A stretch of 6,280 bases of DNA, taken from JAMOQA01 sp964420365 (GTDB taxonomy: Bacteria; Acidobacteriota; Polarisedimenticolia; J045). Under the pieces are notes generated by a model. That model was not told where the DNA came from. It did no database searches and was given only the letters and a program-made list of their open reading frames with translations. The translations under genes and the position numbers were made by a program. The DNA is taken from positions 1 through 6,280 of the forward strand of contig CAYQTA010000013.1 of the NCBI GenBank assembly GCA_964420365.1, given 5' to 3'. The first letter of the stretch is position 1, and each line of letters begins with the position of its first letter. Of this stretch, positions 1-5,596 are shown piece by piece.

Positions 1-2066
1 TCGCCGCCGAGCCACCTGTGGAACCAGTCGAGGTGGGCCGTGTAGTAGAGGACCATGTCCTGCCAGATCGGCCAGTGCCCCGACCGGGGAAACACGATCA
101 GCCGGGCCGGGATCCCCTGCCGTCGCAGCGCGGTGAACGCCTGGAGCGACTGGGTGTAGGCGATCCGGTAGTCCTTCTCGCCGGTGACCAGCAGCTCGGG
201 CGTCCGGAAGTTCTTCGCCAGGCGGGAGGGGTTCCACTTCTCGTAGAGGTCCGAGTCCCAGGGCCGGCCCCGCAGGTCCCACTCGGGGAACCAGAGCTCC
301 TCGGTCGCCCCATACTTCGAGGGCAGGTCGTAGACCCCCATCATCGAGGCGATCGCGGCGAACCGGTCGGTGTTCCCCTGGAACCAGTTCATCATGTAGC
401 CGCCGTAGGACCAGCCCATCGCCCCGATCCTGTCCCTGTCGACGAACGGGAGCGATTCCATCCAGTCGGCGACCTTCATCAGGTCCTCGAAGACCTTCCC
501 GCCCCAGTCGCCGCTGATCGACGCGGTGAACTCCTGCCCGTAACCGGTCGAGCCGTGGGGGTTCGGGCAGACGAAGACGTAGCCCGCCCCCGGGTAGAGC
601 TGGTAGTCGTTCCGGAACGAGTCGGTCCACTGCCACTGGGGCCCGCCGTGGACGTCGAGGATCGCCGGGTACTTCTTCTGCGGGTCGAAGCCGTGCGGGA
701 GGAAGACCAGCACCTCGATCTCGCTGCCATCGGCCCCGGTGACCACGTGCCGCTCGGCCGGCCGCAGGTCCACCTCCTCTTCGAGGGCGGCGTTCACCCG
801 GGTGAGGCGCGCCGGCGGCGCCTTCCCCTCGAGGTCGTACCTCCACAGCTCGGGCGGGGCGTCCGCCGCCCGGCGGGACGCGACCACCGTCTTTCCGTCG
901 GGCAGCACGACGAACTCGTCGATCGTCGCGTGGTCGACCGCCTTGCGCGGGATGCCACCCTCGATCGAGACCACGAAGAGGGGTACCCGGGCCCGGTACG
1001 CCCCGGTGAAGACGAGGGCCCGGGAGCTCGGCAGCCAGGCCTCGTCGAGCACCCAGTCGTCGAACGCCTCGGTGATCACCCGCTTCTCACCGGTACGCCG
1101 GTCGATCAGCGCCAGGAGGAAGCGGTCGGACTCGTAGCCGGGCACCCGCTGGGTGCGGATCGCCAGCCATCGGCCGTCCGGCGAGTACCGGGGCGTGCCG
1201 TCCCAGGCGAGGTTGTCGCCGGTCAGGTTCCGGGCCGGGAGCGTCCTGCCGTCGGGACCCGGTTCCACCGGGACGACCCACACGTCCGAGTTGGTCGACC
1301 AGGCGAGCATCTCCCGGGGATCCGGGTTCCGCGTGTAGGCCAGCTCCTTCCCGTCGGGCGAGAAGTCGTACTCCCGCCCGGCGCCCGGGGAAAAGACCGG
1401 CGCCTCCCGGTCGCCCGGGGTCAGGTCCCGCAGGCTCCCGTCCTTCACCTCGGCGACCAGGACGTGCTGGACCTTGCCGTCGTACCAGAACGTCCAGTGG
1501 CGGTAGAGCAGCTCGTCGGCGAGGTGAGCCTTGACCGGGTTCTTCTCCCGGCGCTCGTCCCGCTCCCGGTTGCAGTCCATGTCGGCCCCGCACTCCGGCC
1601 AGACCTCGCTCGTGAAGGCGATCCGCTGCCCGTCGGGAGACCACAGGATCCCGGAGACGCCGGTCGGCACCTCGACCAGCTTCCGGGCCTCGCCGCCGTC
1701 CACCGGCAGGAGCCAGATGCCGGGATGGTCGCCCCGCTTCGCGACGAACGCGATCGTCTTCCCGTCGGGAGAGAAGCAGGGCTCGTGCTCGGAGACGTCC
1801 GGGGTGAACGTGAGCTGGCGGGGCTCGCCCCCCGGGAGATCGAGCAGCCAGAGGTCGACGTTCTGCTTGCCCCGCCCCAGGTCCCGCTCGCGCACCGCGT
1901 AGACGATCTTCGTCCCGTCCGGCGAGGCCGAGACGTCCATCGGCCGGCGCAGCCGCCAGATGTCCTCGAGGGAGAAGGCCCGCTTCTCCCCGGCACGCGC
2001 GGAGAGGGCCCCCGGCAGCGCCAAGCAGGCCACGAGCGCAAGGACCGGCCCCCGGGCACGCATCAT
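1..2066 (-). CDS. Exported S9-family prolyl oligopeptidase / dipeptidyl aminopeptidase-like serine peptidase (3' end cut by window edge)
   Basis: This is a serine peptidase of the S9 family, in which a beta-propeller filters short peptides before an alpha/beta-hydrolase domain cleaves them. Seen: 688 codons with no stop before the edge. A hydrophobic N-terminus (about residues 7-21) is followed by S-A-R-A (22-25), a likely signal peptidase site, so the enzyme is probably periplasmic. Propeller SPDG repeats begin at residues 48, 99 and 143, with further copies later. The hydrolase part has HGGP (473-476), the nucleophile in G-W-S-Y-G-G (Ser553), an acid in G-E-K-D-Y-R (Asp632) and the general base in G-H-W-P (His664), so the triad is complete. 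The last residues seen (W-L-G-G) lie about where such proteins end. The ATG at 2066 is preferred over the one at 2063: GGAGGAGG (2081-2074) lies 7 nt upstream, and the ATG shares one base with the preceding gene's TGA. C159 and C165 could form a disulfide. Substrate unknown. Confidence 0.95.
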   Translation of the reverse strand, partial: MMRARGPVLALVACLALPGALSARAGEKRAFSLEDIWRLRRPMDVSASPDGTKIVYAVRERDLGRGKQNVDLWLLDLPGGEPRQLTFTPDVSEHEPCFSPDGKTIAFVAKRGDHPGIWLLPVDGGEARKLVEVPTGVSGILWSPDGQRIAFTSEVWPECGADMDCNRERDERREKNPVKAHLADELLYRHWTFWYDGKVQHVLVAEVKDGSLRDLTPGDREAPVFSPGAGREYDFSPDGKELAYTRNPDPREMLAWSTNSDVWVVPVEPGPDGRTLPARNLTGDNLAWDGTPRYSPDGRWLAIRTQRVPGYESDRFLLALIDRRTGEKRVITEAFDDWVLDEAWLPSSRALVFTGAYRARVPLFVVSIEGGIPRKAVDHATIDEFVVLPDGKTVVASRRAADAPPELWRYDLEGKAPPARLTRVNAALEEEVDLRPAERHVVTGADGSEIEVLVFLPHGFDPQKKYPAILDVHGGPQWQWTDSFRNDYQLYPGAGYVFVCPNPHGSTGYGQEFTASISGDWGGKVFEDLMKVADWMESLPFVDRDRIGAMGWSYGGYMMNWFQGNTDRFAAIASMMGVYDLPSKYGATEELWFPEWDLRGRPWDSDLYEKWNPSRLAKNFRTPELLVTGEKDYRIAYTQSLQAFTALRRQGIPARLIVFPRSGHWPIWQDMVLYYTAHLDWFHRWLGG

Positions 2067-2629
2067 CAGTCGTCCTCCTCCGGGCCGAGCAGCTTCTCGA
2101 AACCTTCCGGGATCGCCTGCTCGTCGATGCCGAGCCGCTCGACGAGGACGTCGAAGCCCATCCCCTCGAGCAGGTCCCCGACCACGTCGACGGCGAGCGA
2201 CTCGAGGTAGACCGCCATCGCCCACCGGAGCAACTGGCGCTTCTTCTCGTTGCCGAGGATCCCCTCCGGGGGCTTCGCCAGGGACTCGAACTCGAGGTTG
2301 AACCCACCGAGGTAGTCCCCCGGGGGGCCCTCGTCCTCGCCGGCCTCCCCCCCGGAACCGTCGCCCCGGTAGATGCCGACATCGACGACGGCGACGAGGC
2401 GAACCTCGCCTTCTGCCGCCTTCTCCTCGAGCCCGGAGGAGAACTGGTAGACGATCTCGTCCCCGTCCTCCGGGAGTTCTTCCATCTCGCCGGAGAATCG
2501 ACCGAGCCAGACCCGCTCGAGCCCGTACTCCTCGGTGATCCGGTCGACCAGGGCCTCGGCCCCGGCCTCTTCCGCGCTGACGTGGGGGATATCGTCCCGG
2601 CGATCCTCGCCGTTCCCCTTGGCCGCCAT
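2066..2629 (-). CDS. Acidic 187-aa protein of unknown function, translationally coupled to the S9 peptidase
   Basis: I do not recognise a family. The ATG at 2629 has an excellent SD (AAGGAGG, 2641-2635, with 5 nt to the ATG). The frame stays open upstream of it, but that part is low-complexity, so 2629 is the likely start. There is no signal peptide or membrane segment, so it is probably cytosolic. The protein is strongly acidic and ends E-E-D-D. Visible layout: a charged N-terminus; a probable alpha/beta region (about 25-86) with beta-like stretches at 59-65 and 76-86; a Gly/Glu/Asp/Pro linker (89-104) that looks flexible; a beta-like stretch around 106-117; then a predicted helix (127-155) that includes K-K-R-Q-L-L-R-W. 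The TGA overlaps the peptidase ATG (TGATG), so the two genes should be co-translated. It might be a partner of that pathway, but the neighbour is exported and this protein is not. Gene status is well supported; function is open. Confidence 0.85.
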   Translation of the reverse strand: MAAKGNGEDRRDDIPHVSAEEAGAEALVDRITEEYGLERVWLGRFSGEMEELPEDGDEIVYQFSSGLEEKAAEGEVRLVAVVDVGIYRGDGSGGEAGEDEGPPGDYLGGFNLEFESLAKPPEGILGNEKKRQLLRWAMAVYLESLAVDVVGDLLEGMGFDVLVERLGIDEQAIPEGFEKLLGPEEDD

Positions 2630-2648
2630 CTCGTCCTCCTTGCCTGGT

Positions 2649-2682
2649 CCGCGGCCACGACCCCGGGGGCCGTGCGCCGCGG
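2649..2682 (-). promoter_or_regulatory. Candidate 5'-leader hairpin upstream of the 187-aa gene
   Basis: An 11-bp GC-rich stem pairs 2649-2659 with 2671-2674 and 2676-2682. There is one bulged base (2675) and an 11-nt loop. In a minus-strand transcript it would end 7 nt before the SD of the 187-aa gene (2641-2635), where it could affect ribosome access. There is no U-tract, so it does not look like an intrinsic terminator. Whether it is transcribed is unknown. Confidence 0.35.
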
Positions 2683-2760
2683 GAGTTCCCGGAAGACCGC
2701 ACGATACCACCCGGATGCCGCCCGGGGGATCCCCCCTTCCCCCGCCCTCCCGGGAGGTGC

Positions 2761-2783
2761 AACCTTTCCCGGGTTCACCCGTT
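2761..2783 (+). promoter_or_regulatory. Weak candidate ECF-type promoter (AAC-N16-CGTT) before the sigma gene
   Basis: AAC (2761-2763) and CGTT (2780-2783) are separated by 16 nt. This is the AAC/CGT spacing typical of promoters used by many ECF sigma factors, and such factors often control their own operon. Against it, transcription would start near 2791, inside or beyond the SD (GAGGAG, 2785-2790), giving an almost leaderless mRNA for the ATG at 2796. It is recorded as a low-confidence match only. Confidence 0.2.
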
Positions 2784-2795
2784 CGAGGAGTGAGC

Positions 2796-3308
2796 ATGGA
2801 CGACGCGGGCTACGAGCGGGCCCTCGCGGCCCACGGGGACCTGGTCTTCGGGTACTCCCTCCGGATGCTCCGGGACCCCGAGGACGCCCGCGACGTGGCC
2901 CAGGAGGCGTGGATGAGGCTCTGGCAGCACCGGCACCGGGTGGAGGAGCGGTCGGCGAGGGCGTTCGTCATGACCTGCGCCCACCGGCTCTGCCTGGACC
3001 GGCTCCGCGCCCGGCAGGCTCGTCCCCGGGTGTCGGAGGAGGCGCTGGCCGCGCTCCCCGAGAACCCCGCCGCCGGCCCGGAGCGCCGCGCCGCGGGCAG
3101 GGAGACGGCCCGCGCCCTCGAAGCGGCCCTCGCTGAACTTTCGCCCCGGGACCGGGCCCTGGTCCTGCTGCGCGACGTGCACGGCCTCCCCTACCGGGAG
3201 ATCGGCGACGCCCTGGGGATCGACCGGGAGGGGACCCTGAAGGCGGCCCTGTTCCGGGCCCGCGAGCGGCTGCGGGCCCGGCTCGTCGGCGCGGGGGTGA
3301 CGCCATGA
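2796..3308 (+). CDS. ECF (group 4) RNA polymerase sigma factor
   Basis: This 170-aa alternative sigma factor directs RNA polymerase to a stress- or signal-specific promoter set. Seen: a sigma-2 region (about 7-75) with the core-binding pattern D-P-E-D-A-R-D-V-A-Q-E-A-W (27-39) and the helix that follows (F-V-M-T-C-A-H-R-L-C-L-D-R-L-R). A short acidic/Ala linker follows (80-105). The sigma-4 region (about 108-160) has L-S-P-R-D-R-A-L-V-L-L-R-D then G-L-P-Y-R-E-I-G-D-A-L-G-I, and a recognition helix ending F-R-A-R-E-R-L. The length is standard for the minimal two-domain ECF type, with no C-terminal extension. The ATG at 2796 is chosen because GAGGAG (2785-2790) lies 5 nt upstream and the protein then begins where the family begins. 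The stop overlaps the anti-sigma start by ATGA. Target promoters and ECF subgroup cannot be named from sequence alone. Confidence 0.95.
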   Translation: MDDAGYERALAAHGDLVFGYSLRMLRDPEDARDVAQEAWMRLWQHRHRVEERSARAFVMTCAHRLCLDRLRARQARPRVSEEALAALPENPAAGPERRAAGRETARALEAALAELSPRDRALVLLRDVHGLPYREIGDALGIDREGTLKAALFRARERLRARLVGAGVTP

Positions 3309-3889
3309 CGCGGGCACGGGTCACCGCGTGCGACCTCGCCCGGCGACTCCTCCACGAGTCGCTCGAGCGGGAACTCGTGCCCGCCGAGAGCGAACGGCTC
3401 GAGGCGCACCTGGCCCGCTGCCCGGCCTGCCGGGAGCTGCGGGAGGACCTCCCGGGCCTCCTCGCCGACCTCGCATCCCTCCCCTCTCCCGGGATGCCGC
3501 CCGATCTCCGGGAGAAGATCCGCGCCCGGACCGTCGAGGCGCCGCGAACCCGGCTCGGCCGCGTCGCGCTCCTCGCCGCCGCCGCGATGCTCACCATCGC
3601 GCTGGTCCTCCCGCCGGTCCTCCGGTCCCCGGCTCCCGGGGGGGCGGCGTCGCTGGACGCTGTCGCAGCCGCGGACCAGGTCCGGCTCGCCCTCGCCCTC
3701 GCGGGACGCGGCATCGCCGAGGCCGGCGAGCGCGGTCTCGCGATCACCGTCGGCGACGCCCTCGCCCCGGCCCTCGCCCGCGGCTCCCGCGCGGCCCTCG
3801 GGGCGGCCCTCGAACCGCCCCTCGCCGTCGCGGCGGACCTGGTCCGTCCCGGATGCAGTTCCCCCTCGCCCAAGGAGGTGACCCCATGA
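3305..3889 (+). CDS. Membrane-anchored zinc-binding anti-sigma factor (ZAS type)
   Basis: This 194-aa protein is the expected partner that sequesters the upstream ECF sigma at the inner membrane. Seen: an N-terminal anti-sigma domain with the zinc motif H35-x3-C39-x2-C42 (H-L-A-R-C-P-A-C) and an upstream C9, giving C9-x25-H35-x3-C39-x2-C42. One transmembrane helix spans about 86-106, preceded by Arg residues (81-86), which favours a cytoplasmic N-terminus. The C-terminal part (107-194, outside) is Ala/Leu-rich, probably helical, and matches no domain I recognise; it has one Cys (184). The ATG at 3305 overlaps the sigma stop (ATGA), so the pair should be made in a fixed ratio. The stop overlaps the next start the same way, and the last codons (K-E-V-T-P) encode the next gene's SD. 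Role is firm by motif and context; the signal sensed is unknown. Confidence 0.92.
   Translation: MTRARVTACDLARRLLHESLERELVPAESERLEAHLARCPACRELREDLPGLLADLASLPSPGMPPDLREKIRARTVEAPRTRLGRVALLAAAAMLTIALVLPPVLRSPAPGGAASLDAVAAADQVRLALALAGRGIAEAGERGLAITVGDALAPALARGSRAALGAALEPPLAVAADLVRPGCSSPSPKEVTP
3872..3889 (+). promoter_or_regulatory. Strong SD embedded in anti-sigma 3' end, coupled start of the first DUF4252-like gene
   Basis: AAGGAGG (3872-3878) is a near-perfect anti-16S complement, 7 nt before the ATG at 3886, and lies entirely in the last codons of the anti-sigma gene. It fixes the start of the downstream gene. It also suggests that gene can be translated at a higher level than its neighbours, whose SDs are weaker. 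Confidence 0.8.
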
Positions 3890-4572
3890 CTCCCCTTCGT
3901 TCCCGTCTCCCGGCCGTCGTTCTCCGCATCGCGGTCGCGGCATTGGCCTTCCTCGCCCTGGCGCCCGCCCGCGCGGGGACCGACTCCCCGGCCGACCGCG
4001 GCGTCGTCGATGGCTCGTTCCTCGAGCGCTTCGCCCCGGAGGACGGGGACGGGACGTTCGTCGAGGTCTCCCTGTCGAAACCTCTCCTCGAGCTCGCGGC
4101 CCAGGTGCTGGAAGCCCAGGACCCGCGGCTCGCGCGAATGGTCCGCCAGCTCCGGTCGGTGAGCGCCCGGGTGATCGAGCTGCCCCACCCCGACGACGTG
4201 CGGAAGCTCCAGGAGGCCACCCGGGTGTTCCGCGAGATTGCCGGGCGGCTCCGGAAGGAGGGTTGGCAGCCGCTCGCCCGGGTCCGGGACGGGGGGGACG
4301 AGGTCCACGTGCTGCTCCTGCCCGGGGGGAAGACCGTCGAGGGGTTGACCGTGATGGTCCGGAGCGCAGACGGGGAGCTGGTCTTCGCGAATATCGCCGG
4401 AAAGATCGACCTGGCCCAGCTCGGGGAGCTGGTCCAGGCGCTGAACGTCCCCGGGGTGGACGGGTCCATCTTCATGTCCCCCGGCCACGGGAAGAAAACC
4501 CCGGGCGGGAAGGACCAGGGGACCGAGGCCTCCCCCGGGAGTGCCCGCCCGGACGAGGGGGAGGACCGATGA
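3886..4572 (+). CDS. Secreted DUF4252-like protein
   Basis: This 228-aa exported protein resembles the DUF4252 family (small secreted proteins of unknown function, often beside ECF sigma genes). Seen: an Arg-rich n-region, a hydrophobic stretch (about 9-26) and A-P-A-R-A|G, a clear signal peptidase I site after residue 30. The domain spans about 57-193. It has a beta strand F-V-E-V-S-L (58-63), a helix, then V-I-E-L (96-99); a second helix leading to E-G-W-Q-P-L-A-R-V-R-D (125-135); a strand V-H-V-L-L-L; then G-L-T-V-M-V (153-158) and E-L-V-F-A-N-I-A-G-K-I-D-L (164-176). The last ~30 residues are Gly/Pro/Lys/Asp-rich and probably disordered. No cysteines or catalytic motif are apparent. It is coupled by ATGA overlaps on both sides. 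The periplasm is the likely place of action; possible roles are a signal input to the anti-sigma or an output of the regulon. Family call is from remembered pattern, not a search. Confidence 0.85.
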   Translation: MTPLRSRLPAVVLRIAVAALAFLALAPARAGTDSPADRGVVDGSFLERFAPEDGDGTFVEVSLSKPLLELAAQVLEAQDPRLARMVRQLRSVSARVIELPHPDDVRKLQEATRVFREIAGRLRKEGWQPLARVRDGGDEVHVLLLPGGKTVEGLTVMVRSADGELVFANIAGKIDLAQLGELVQALNVPGVDGSIFMSPGHGKKTPGGKDQGTEASPGSARPDEGEDR

Positions 4573-5150
4573 ACCGCCTCCGGACCCTCGGGGTCGCCCT
4601 CGGGCTCGTGTCGCTGGTGGTCGTCGCGCAGGCGGGCCTCGTGGCCCTCCTCGGCTGGCTGATCGTCGCCCCGGTCTCCTTCGCCGGGGAACCCCTCTCC
4701 GAGACCCCCGGGGCACGGCCCGTGGTCACCCTCCACGTGGGTCCCCTGCTGCTCGCGGGGGGGGCGATGGCGGCCCGGATCGCGGGCGACCTCCCGGTCC
4801 CGCTGACGGCACTCCGGGGCGCGGACGTGGAGGTCTACGAGCTCGACGGAGACTTCGACGCGAGCCCGGCGACGATCCTCCGGGCCCCGGCGGAAGGTGG
4901 CTGGGTCCCGGTCGTCCGGGTCCGCGACGACGAGGACCTCGTCGGGATCTTCGCCCGGGTGGACGGCCAGCGGATCGAGGCCCTGCGGGTGGTCGTCACC
5001 GACGGGGAGGACCTCGTCCGGGTCCACCTCTCGGGGCACCTGGAACGGGCGGCCGCCACCCTATTCCGGTGGGCGATCGAGCAGGCCGGCGCGGAGGGGT
5101 GGATCAGGGAAGGGGTCGCCCCTGCTCCGCCCACGCCGCCAACGCCTTGA
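4569..5150 (+). CDS. Membrane-anchored divergent DUF4252-like paralogue
   Basis: This 193-aa protein is a diverged relative of the gene before it. Seen: a long hydrophobic N-terminus (about 7-36, interrupted at Q21) that looks more like a membrane anchor than a simple signal, although S-F-A|G at 37-40 could be cleaved. The domain (about 50-174) aligns with its neighbour: V-V-T-L-H-V-G-P-L-L-L against F-V-E-V-S-L-S-K-P-L-L; V-E-V-Y-E-L against A-R-V-I-E-L; G-G-W-V-P-V-V-R-V-R-D (110-120) against E-G-W-Q-P-L-A-R-V-R-D; and D-L-V-R-V-H-L-S-G-H-L-E (148-159) against E-L-V-F-A-N-I-A-G-K-I-D. The C-terminus is a Pro/Ala/Thr tail (183-193). The start overlaps the previous stop (ATGA), with GGGGGAGG (4557-4564) upstream. 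Its last 47 nt overlap the opposing PilZ gene. Function unknown; the paralogy is clear by eye. Confidence 0.85.
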   Translation: MNRLRTLGVALGLVSLVVVAQAGLVALLGWLIVAPVSFAGEPLSETPGARPVVTLHVGPLLLAGGAMAARIAGDLPVPLTALRGADVEVYELDGDFDASPATILRAPAEGGWVPVVRVRDDEDLVGIFARVDGQRIEALRVVVTDGEDLVRVHLSGHLERAAATLFRWAIEQAGAEGWIREGVAPAPPTPPTP

Positions 5151-5514
5151 TGCGCTCGAAGTCGTCGAGGGTCTTCCAGTAGGCGAGGCCCCCGCACACC
5201 ATCCGGGCGTCGTCCACCTCGGCAACCCGCATGACCAGCATGTCCAGGCGGATGGTGAGGTCGAGCACCTTCAGGACGATCGAGTGGAGCACCTGGCCGA
5301 CCCGGACCTTCTCGAGGCAGCACCCCTTCGGGAAGTAGAACGCGATCCCTCCGAGACTCAGGTCCTTGAGCGGTTGGACGCGGTGTTCCCCGAGAGGGCC
5401 GGGGAACCCGAAATCCAGTGTTGCTCCCGGGAACTGGTAGCGTGGATGGCTCCTGCGCTCCCTGCCGCAGGGCCGGCGTTCGAGCCTGACCGGGTGTTCG
5501 TCGACCGGGGCCAT
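5104..5514 (-). CDS. PilZ-domain protein (c-di-GMP receptor type), downstream copy
   Basis: This is a 136-aa single-domain PilZ protein. PilZ domains bind the second messenger c-di-GMP and pass the signal to a partner. Seen: both halves of the ligand motif, R21-x3-R25 (R-R-S-H-P-R) and D51-x-S53-x-x-G56 (D-L-S-L-G-G), about 30 residues apart as the fold requires. Beta-rich sequence then runs to C-G-G-L-A-Y (107-112), with a closing helix (115-130). There is no signal peptide, membrane segment or output domain, so it is cytosolic and must act through a partner. The ATG at 5514 is the only ATG shortly before the motif and has GGGAG 6 nt upstream; the longer frame to 5706 would run into the upstream PilZ gene. 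It lies 82 nt after that paralogue. Its 3' end overlaps the opposing DUF4252-like gene by 47 nt. Confidence 0.9.
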   Translation of the reverse strand: MAPVDEHPVRLERRPCGRERRSHPRYQFPGATLDFGFPGPLGEHRVQPLKDLSLGGIAFYFPKGCCLEKVRVGQVLHSIVLKVLDLTIRLDMLVMRVAEVDDARMVCGGLAYWKTLDDFERIKALAAWAEQGRPLP

Positions 5515-5596
5515 CGGGGTCTCCCTGCCACGACCTCCCCCATCCCCCGAGGACGAAACTAGGTTGCACCCGCCCCCCCGGCCAGTAACAACTTGG
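5515..5596 (-). promoter_or_regulatory. Gap between the two PilZ genes, G-rich leader
   Basis: This 82-nt spacer is long enough for a separate promoter for the downstream PilZ gene. On the coding (minus) strand it carries a run of seven G (5579-5573), a C, and a further GGG, then GGGGG-AT-GGGGG nearer the SD. It also has GGTGCAACCT (5570-5561), a decamer found before the sigma gene. TAGTTT (5562-5557) is a poor -10 match with no -35 at the right distance. A 4-bp inverted repeat just after the upstream stop is too weak to call a terminator. Confidence 0.3.

Larger units (their letters stand above)
2630..2795. promoter_or_regulatory. Divergent intergenic region with clustered palindromes
   Basis: These 166 bp separate the minus-strand peptidase unit from the plus-strand sigma operon and must hold both promoters unless one transcript starts inside a gene. 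Seen: two perfect 12-bp palindromes, GGGGGATCCCCC (2724-2735) and CCTCCCGGGAGG (2746-2757), plus CGGGT-TC-ACCCG (2770-2781). Their centres are 22 and 24 bp apart. An imperfect dyad GGTGCAACC-N6-GGGTTCACC (2756-2779, 7 of 9 positions matching) overlaps the last two. No convincing -35/-10 pair for a housekeeping sigma was found on either strand. Operator function is inference, and short palindromes are common in GC-rich DNA. Confidence 0.5.

Noticed and set aside
18..2210. 730-codon open frame on the plus strand, opposite the S9 peptidase gene
   Set aside because: It lies antisense to a gene with signal peptide, propeller repeats and full catalytic triad. The product is Arg/Pro/Val/Gly-rich with no recognisable domain, as expected when GC-biased codons are read from the opposite strand.
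2684..2689. GGAACT on the minus strand as an ECF -35 element for the peptidase unit
   Set aside because: The nearest GTC-type -10 lies 22 nt away, too far for the usual 15-17 nt spacing.
1087..2778. 563-codon minus-strand open frame in another phase across the peptidase and 187-aa genes
   Set aside because: It overlaps two real genes in a different phase, crosses the divergent promoter region and has an Arg/Gly/Ala-rich composition.
3328..4572. 414-codon plus-strand open frame starting out of phase in the anti-sigma gene
   Set aside because: The first part is Arg/Pro-rich out-of-phase translation. Its later part is simply the first DUF4252-like protein in its true phase, whose real start is 3886.
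2968..4716. 582-codon minus-strand open frame across the sigma operon
   Set aside because: It spans four well-supported plus-strand genes and their junctions, and is Arg/Gly/Pro-rich low-complexity sequence. Codon-bias artefact.
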